From DYHD01 sp964411065 (lineage in GTDB: Bacteria > Nitrospirota > Thermodesulfovibrionia > Thermodesulfovibrionales > Dissulfurispiraceae), in the NCBI GenBank assembly GCA_964411065.1, contig CAYPJO010000022.1, forward strand, positions 1 to 24,949: a stretch of 24,949 nt of DNA, in the 5' to 3' direction. Of this stretch, positions 22,521-24,949 are shown piece by piece (within the stretch, counting starts at the first letter, position 1; every line of letters begins with the position of its first letter). The notes beneath the pieces were generated by a model that did not search any database, was not told the DNA's origin, and worked only from the letters and a program-made list of their open reading frames with translations. The translations under genes were made by a program, and so were the position numbers.

Positions 22521-24869
22521 CTACTTAGAATCAAGGATCTCCCTGATTTTTCTCAAAAACTCTATAGGAGATATGGGTTTGGCAATGAAATTGATACCTT
22601 CATTTAGAATTCCTCTTTTATGAATTATATTTGAAGTATAGCCACTCATAAATAGGGCCTTTAAATCTGGTTTGTCATTAAGCATTTCAAGATAAGCATC
22701 TTTGCCATTTTTTAAGGGCATTATTACATCTGTGATTAATAAATCTATGAAATCTTTATTTTCTCTGAATTTGTAAAGAGCATCCTCACCATCACAGCCC
22801 TCTATAACCTTATACCCATGATTTTCAAGAATTTCTCTTATTCCATCTCGCACTAACTTTTCATCTTCAGCTAAAAGTATAGTTTCATTGCCAGTTAGGG
22901 TGTAAACAACTGTACTATCATATTTTCTTTTGTAATCTATTGGCTTTAGATTAAAGGCAGGGAGATAAATCTTGAAAGTTGTACCCTTTGATACCTCGCT
23001 ATATACATTTATATAGCCATTAAGCTGTTTTATAATCCCATAGACAATTGAAAGACCTAAGCCTGTTCCCTTACCTGTACCTTTAGTGGTGAAAAAGGGT
23101 TCAAATATTCTCTCTTTGACAGCTGGAGCCATCCCTATACCTGTATCTTCAACAGAAATTAATATATATTTGCCCGGCTTACCATATCCATGAGTTCTCA
23201 CATAATCCTCATCAATATCAACTAAATCGGTACTTATAGTCAAAATACCTCCATTAGGCATAGCATCGCAAGCATTTATAGCTAAATTAATCAAAACATG
23301 TTCGATTTGATTTGCATCTACCAAAGCTATTAGATCCCGATCTAAAAGGTAGGTCTTAATCTCGATATCCTCCCTTAATATTCTTAATAACATTTTCTCA
23401 GAAGCTTTTATGATCTCATTTATATTTTCTGGTTTAATATTCATAATTTGCCTTCTGCTAAAGGCAAGAAGCCCCTGAGTGAGGTTCTTGGCTTTTTCGG
23501 TGAGAGAAAGAACCAGATCGATGTAATGCCTTACGGGGCTATTATTTTCTATTTTTAATTGAATAAGAGTAGCATATCCAATTATTCCAGTTAAGATATT
23601 ATTGAAATCATGGGCGATACCACTAGCAAGTTGTCCGATTGCCTCCATTTTTTGTGCTTGCCTGAGTTGTTCTTCCAATTTCTTATGTTCAGTTATGTCC
23701 CTGGATATACTTACAACACTAATTAATTCGTTTTTTTCGTTTTTTATTGGAAAAGTTCTAACCTCCCAAAGTCTTTTATCAGGGGTTGTAATATTAATTG
23801 TTGAGGATTTAAGAGTTTTAAAAGTCTCTCTTACAGCACACTTTTGACAGGGTTCAGTACGTCCATGCCATAACTCATAACAAAACTTTCCAATAACATC
23901 TTCAATTTGCTTATTTAAGTATTTAAGTGAATAATCGTTTACCCATATAACTCTCAAATCTGGGGATATTAGAGCAATCCTATCAGGAAAGGCATCGAGA
24001 AGATTTTTAAATTGTCTATCAACGTTCTGAAGTTGTTTTTTTGCTTTCACTCTTTGGGAGATGTCTCTAAAAATAGCTATGTTGCCACCTGCTTCACCCC
24101 TTTCATTTATAAGTTTCATTGCATATACTTCTACAGGGAAAATTTCACCATTCTTTCTTTTAGCGTTTACATGCAAAATTTTACCTTTAATATAATGTTT
24201 AAAATCAAAAACCTCTTGACCTAAAAGTTTATAAGTCGCTTCATCGGCATAAAGAATCCTTGCATTGCTCCCAATTAGTTCTTGATTTTCAAAACCGAAA
24301 ATTTCCTTTGTAGCAGGTTGGTTTGCCTGTATGATATTTCTATTTACATCTGATACTATAATGGCATCTCTAATACTATTAAACAAATTTAAAGATTGTT
24401 GTCGTTCATGTCGGGATTTTGATTCAATATTTAAAAGCTTATCAAAAAGTATTTCATCATATGTTTTTATAAAATCTTCCTCTGAGATCACGTTACTCCT
24501 AATGGGGAATTTTGTGACTTGATTAATTAGATCCCATAGTTCCTCCACTTTAATTTTTCTTCCTAAAAGGGCATCGACACCTAAAGAGATTAATAAATTC
24601 TTTTCCCTCTCTTCGCTATAAAAATTTGAATGAAAAATAAATCTTGTGTTTTCTAAAACTTTATTGGATTTTATTTCTTTTAGAAGTTTTATTCCATCCA
24701 TCTCAGGCATTAAACCGCCTGAGATTATTAAATCAGGTTTATGTGATTTTGCTAAATTTAAGGCTTTTAAACCATTATTAGCTTCATAGACGACACAACT
24801 TTTTTCTTCGAGGGTTTTTCTTATTAATCTTCTATAATCATCGTTGAAATCAGCTAAAAGTACCTGCAT
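22521..24869 (-). CDS. Soluble hybrid histidine kinase, pseudoREC-PAS-PAS-HisKA-HATPase-REC
   Basis: A 782-residue cytoplasmic signalling protein without membrane segments. Domains in order: an N-terminal receiver (1-118); a PAS domain at about 163-275; a second PAS at about 285-395 with Cys330, Cys341 and Cys344 (CX10CX2C, in CYELWHG ... PCQKC); a HisKA domain with His420 (GIAHDFNN); an HATPase domain with Asn532 (NLAINACDA), DTGIGM and GTGLGLS; and a C-terminal receiver with Asp714 (LITDVIMP). The first receiver keeps Asp7, but the phospho-acceptor position is Gly51 (PDLIISGGLMPEMDG), so it probably cannot be phosphorylated normally. GAGGAGA six bases before the ATG sets the start. No paired output gene lies within view; the stimulus is unknown. 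The 258 bases between its stop and the PBP gene show no clear terminator. Confidence 0.9.
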   Translation of the reverse strand: MQVLLADFNDDYRRLIRKTLEEKSCVVYEANNGLKALNLAKSHKPDLIISGGLMPEMDGIKLLKEIKSNKVLENTRFIFHSNFYSEEREKNLLISLGVDALLGRKIKVEELWDLINQVTKFPIRSNVISEEDFIKTYDEILFDKLLNIESKSRHERQQSLNLFNSIRDAIIVSDVNRNIIQANQPATKEIFGFENQELIGSNARILYADEATYKLLGQEVFDFKHYIKGKILHVNAKRKNGEIFPVEVYAMKLINERGEAGGNIAIFRDISQRVKAKKQLQNVDRQFKNLLDAFPDRIALISPDLRVIWVNDYSLKYLNKQIEDVIGKFCYELWHGRTEPCQKCAVRETFKTLKSSTINITTPDKRLWEVRTFPIKNEKNELISVVSISRDITEHKKLEEQLRQAQKMEAIGQLASGIAHDFNNILTGIIGYATLIQLKIENNSPVRHYIDLVLSLTEKAKNLTQGLLAFSRRQIMNIKPENINEIIKASEKMLLRILREDIEIKTYLLDRDLIALVDANQIEHVLINLAINACDAMPNGGILTISTDLVDIDEDYVRTHGYGKPGKYILISVEDTGIGMAPAVKERIFEPFFTTKGTGKGTGLGLSIVYGIIKQLNGYINVYSEVSKGTTFKIYLPAFNLKPIDYKRKYDSTVVYTLTGNETILLAEDEKLVRDGIREILENHGYKVIEGCDGEDALYKFRENKDFIDLLITDVIMPLKNGKDAYLEMLNDKPDLKALFMSGYTSNIIHKRGILNEGINFIAKPISPIEFLRKIREILDSK

Positions 24870-24949
24870 CTTTTTTCTCCTCTATTGGGACTCTTTGTTT
24901 TTTAATTATTTTAGGTAGCGTAAAATCTTCTGTGTAAAATCTTGAAGGA

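Overview
The window comes from an AT-rich bacterial chromosome, probably a draft or metagenome scaffold, because it holds a 100-base run of N. The organism is best read as an anaerobic sulfite-reducing bacterium. It carries dsrA, dsrB and dsrD in one direction, and DsrD marks the reductive type of dissimilatory sulfite reductase. Whether it reduces sulfate, sulfite or an organosulfonate cannot be told, since sat, apr, dsrC and dsrMKJOP are not in view. The phylum cannot be fixed by eye. An ino1 gene of the same length as the mycobacterial enzyme, followed directly by a phosphatidylinositol-phosphate-synthase-like gene, would fit an actinobacterial or similarly inositol-lipid-making lineage. 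The ytxG/ytxH-type pair is typical of Gram-positive genomes. Both points are hints only.

Layout. Positions 178-6877 (+): purE, a P-type Ca2+ ATPase, purC (ATGA overlap with the ATPase), recN and a nitroreductase. Positions 6972-11284 (-): a HD-hydrolase/queE pair, then guaB and guaA one base apart behind a probable promoter of their own. Positions 11525-13465 (-): an EamA transporter and a crotonase that lacks both usual catalytic glutamates. Positions 13724-16418 (-): dsrA, dsrB, dsrD, with a terminator-like hairpin between dsrB and dsrD and a strong terminator after dsrD. Positions 16444-16543: assembly gap with identical 14-base flanks. Positions 16544-17024: a non-coding stretch with four different exact tandem duplications around a candidate promoter. 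Positions 17025-18734 (+): ino1 and a CDP-alcohol phosphatidyltransferase. Positions 18866-19585 (+): a DUF948/YtxH envelope pair. Positions 19586-19990: three hairpins. Positions 19991-20461 (+): tadA, apparently leaderless. Positions 20487-22262 (-): a class A penicillin-binding protein. Positions 22521-24869 (-): a soluble hybrid histidine kinase whose N-terminal receiver has lost its phospho-accepting Asp.

How the genes work together. purE and purC act in IMP synthesis, guaB and guaA take IMP to GMP, queE makes a deazapurine that starts from GTP, and tadA edits tRNA adenosine, so purine and tRNA-modification genes are over-represented. DsrABD is the respiratory core. Ino1 makes inositol phosphate and the next gene probably puts it on a lipid. 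I found no CRISPR array, insertion sequence, tRNA or rRNA. No complete new system stands out. The best leads are the dsrB/dsrD control region, the duplicated ino1 upstream region, the pseudo-receiver kinase and the glutamate-less crotonase.
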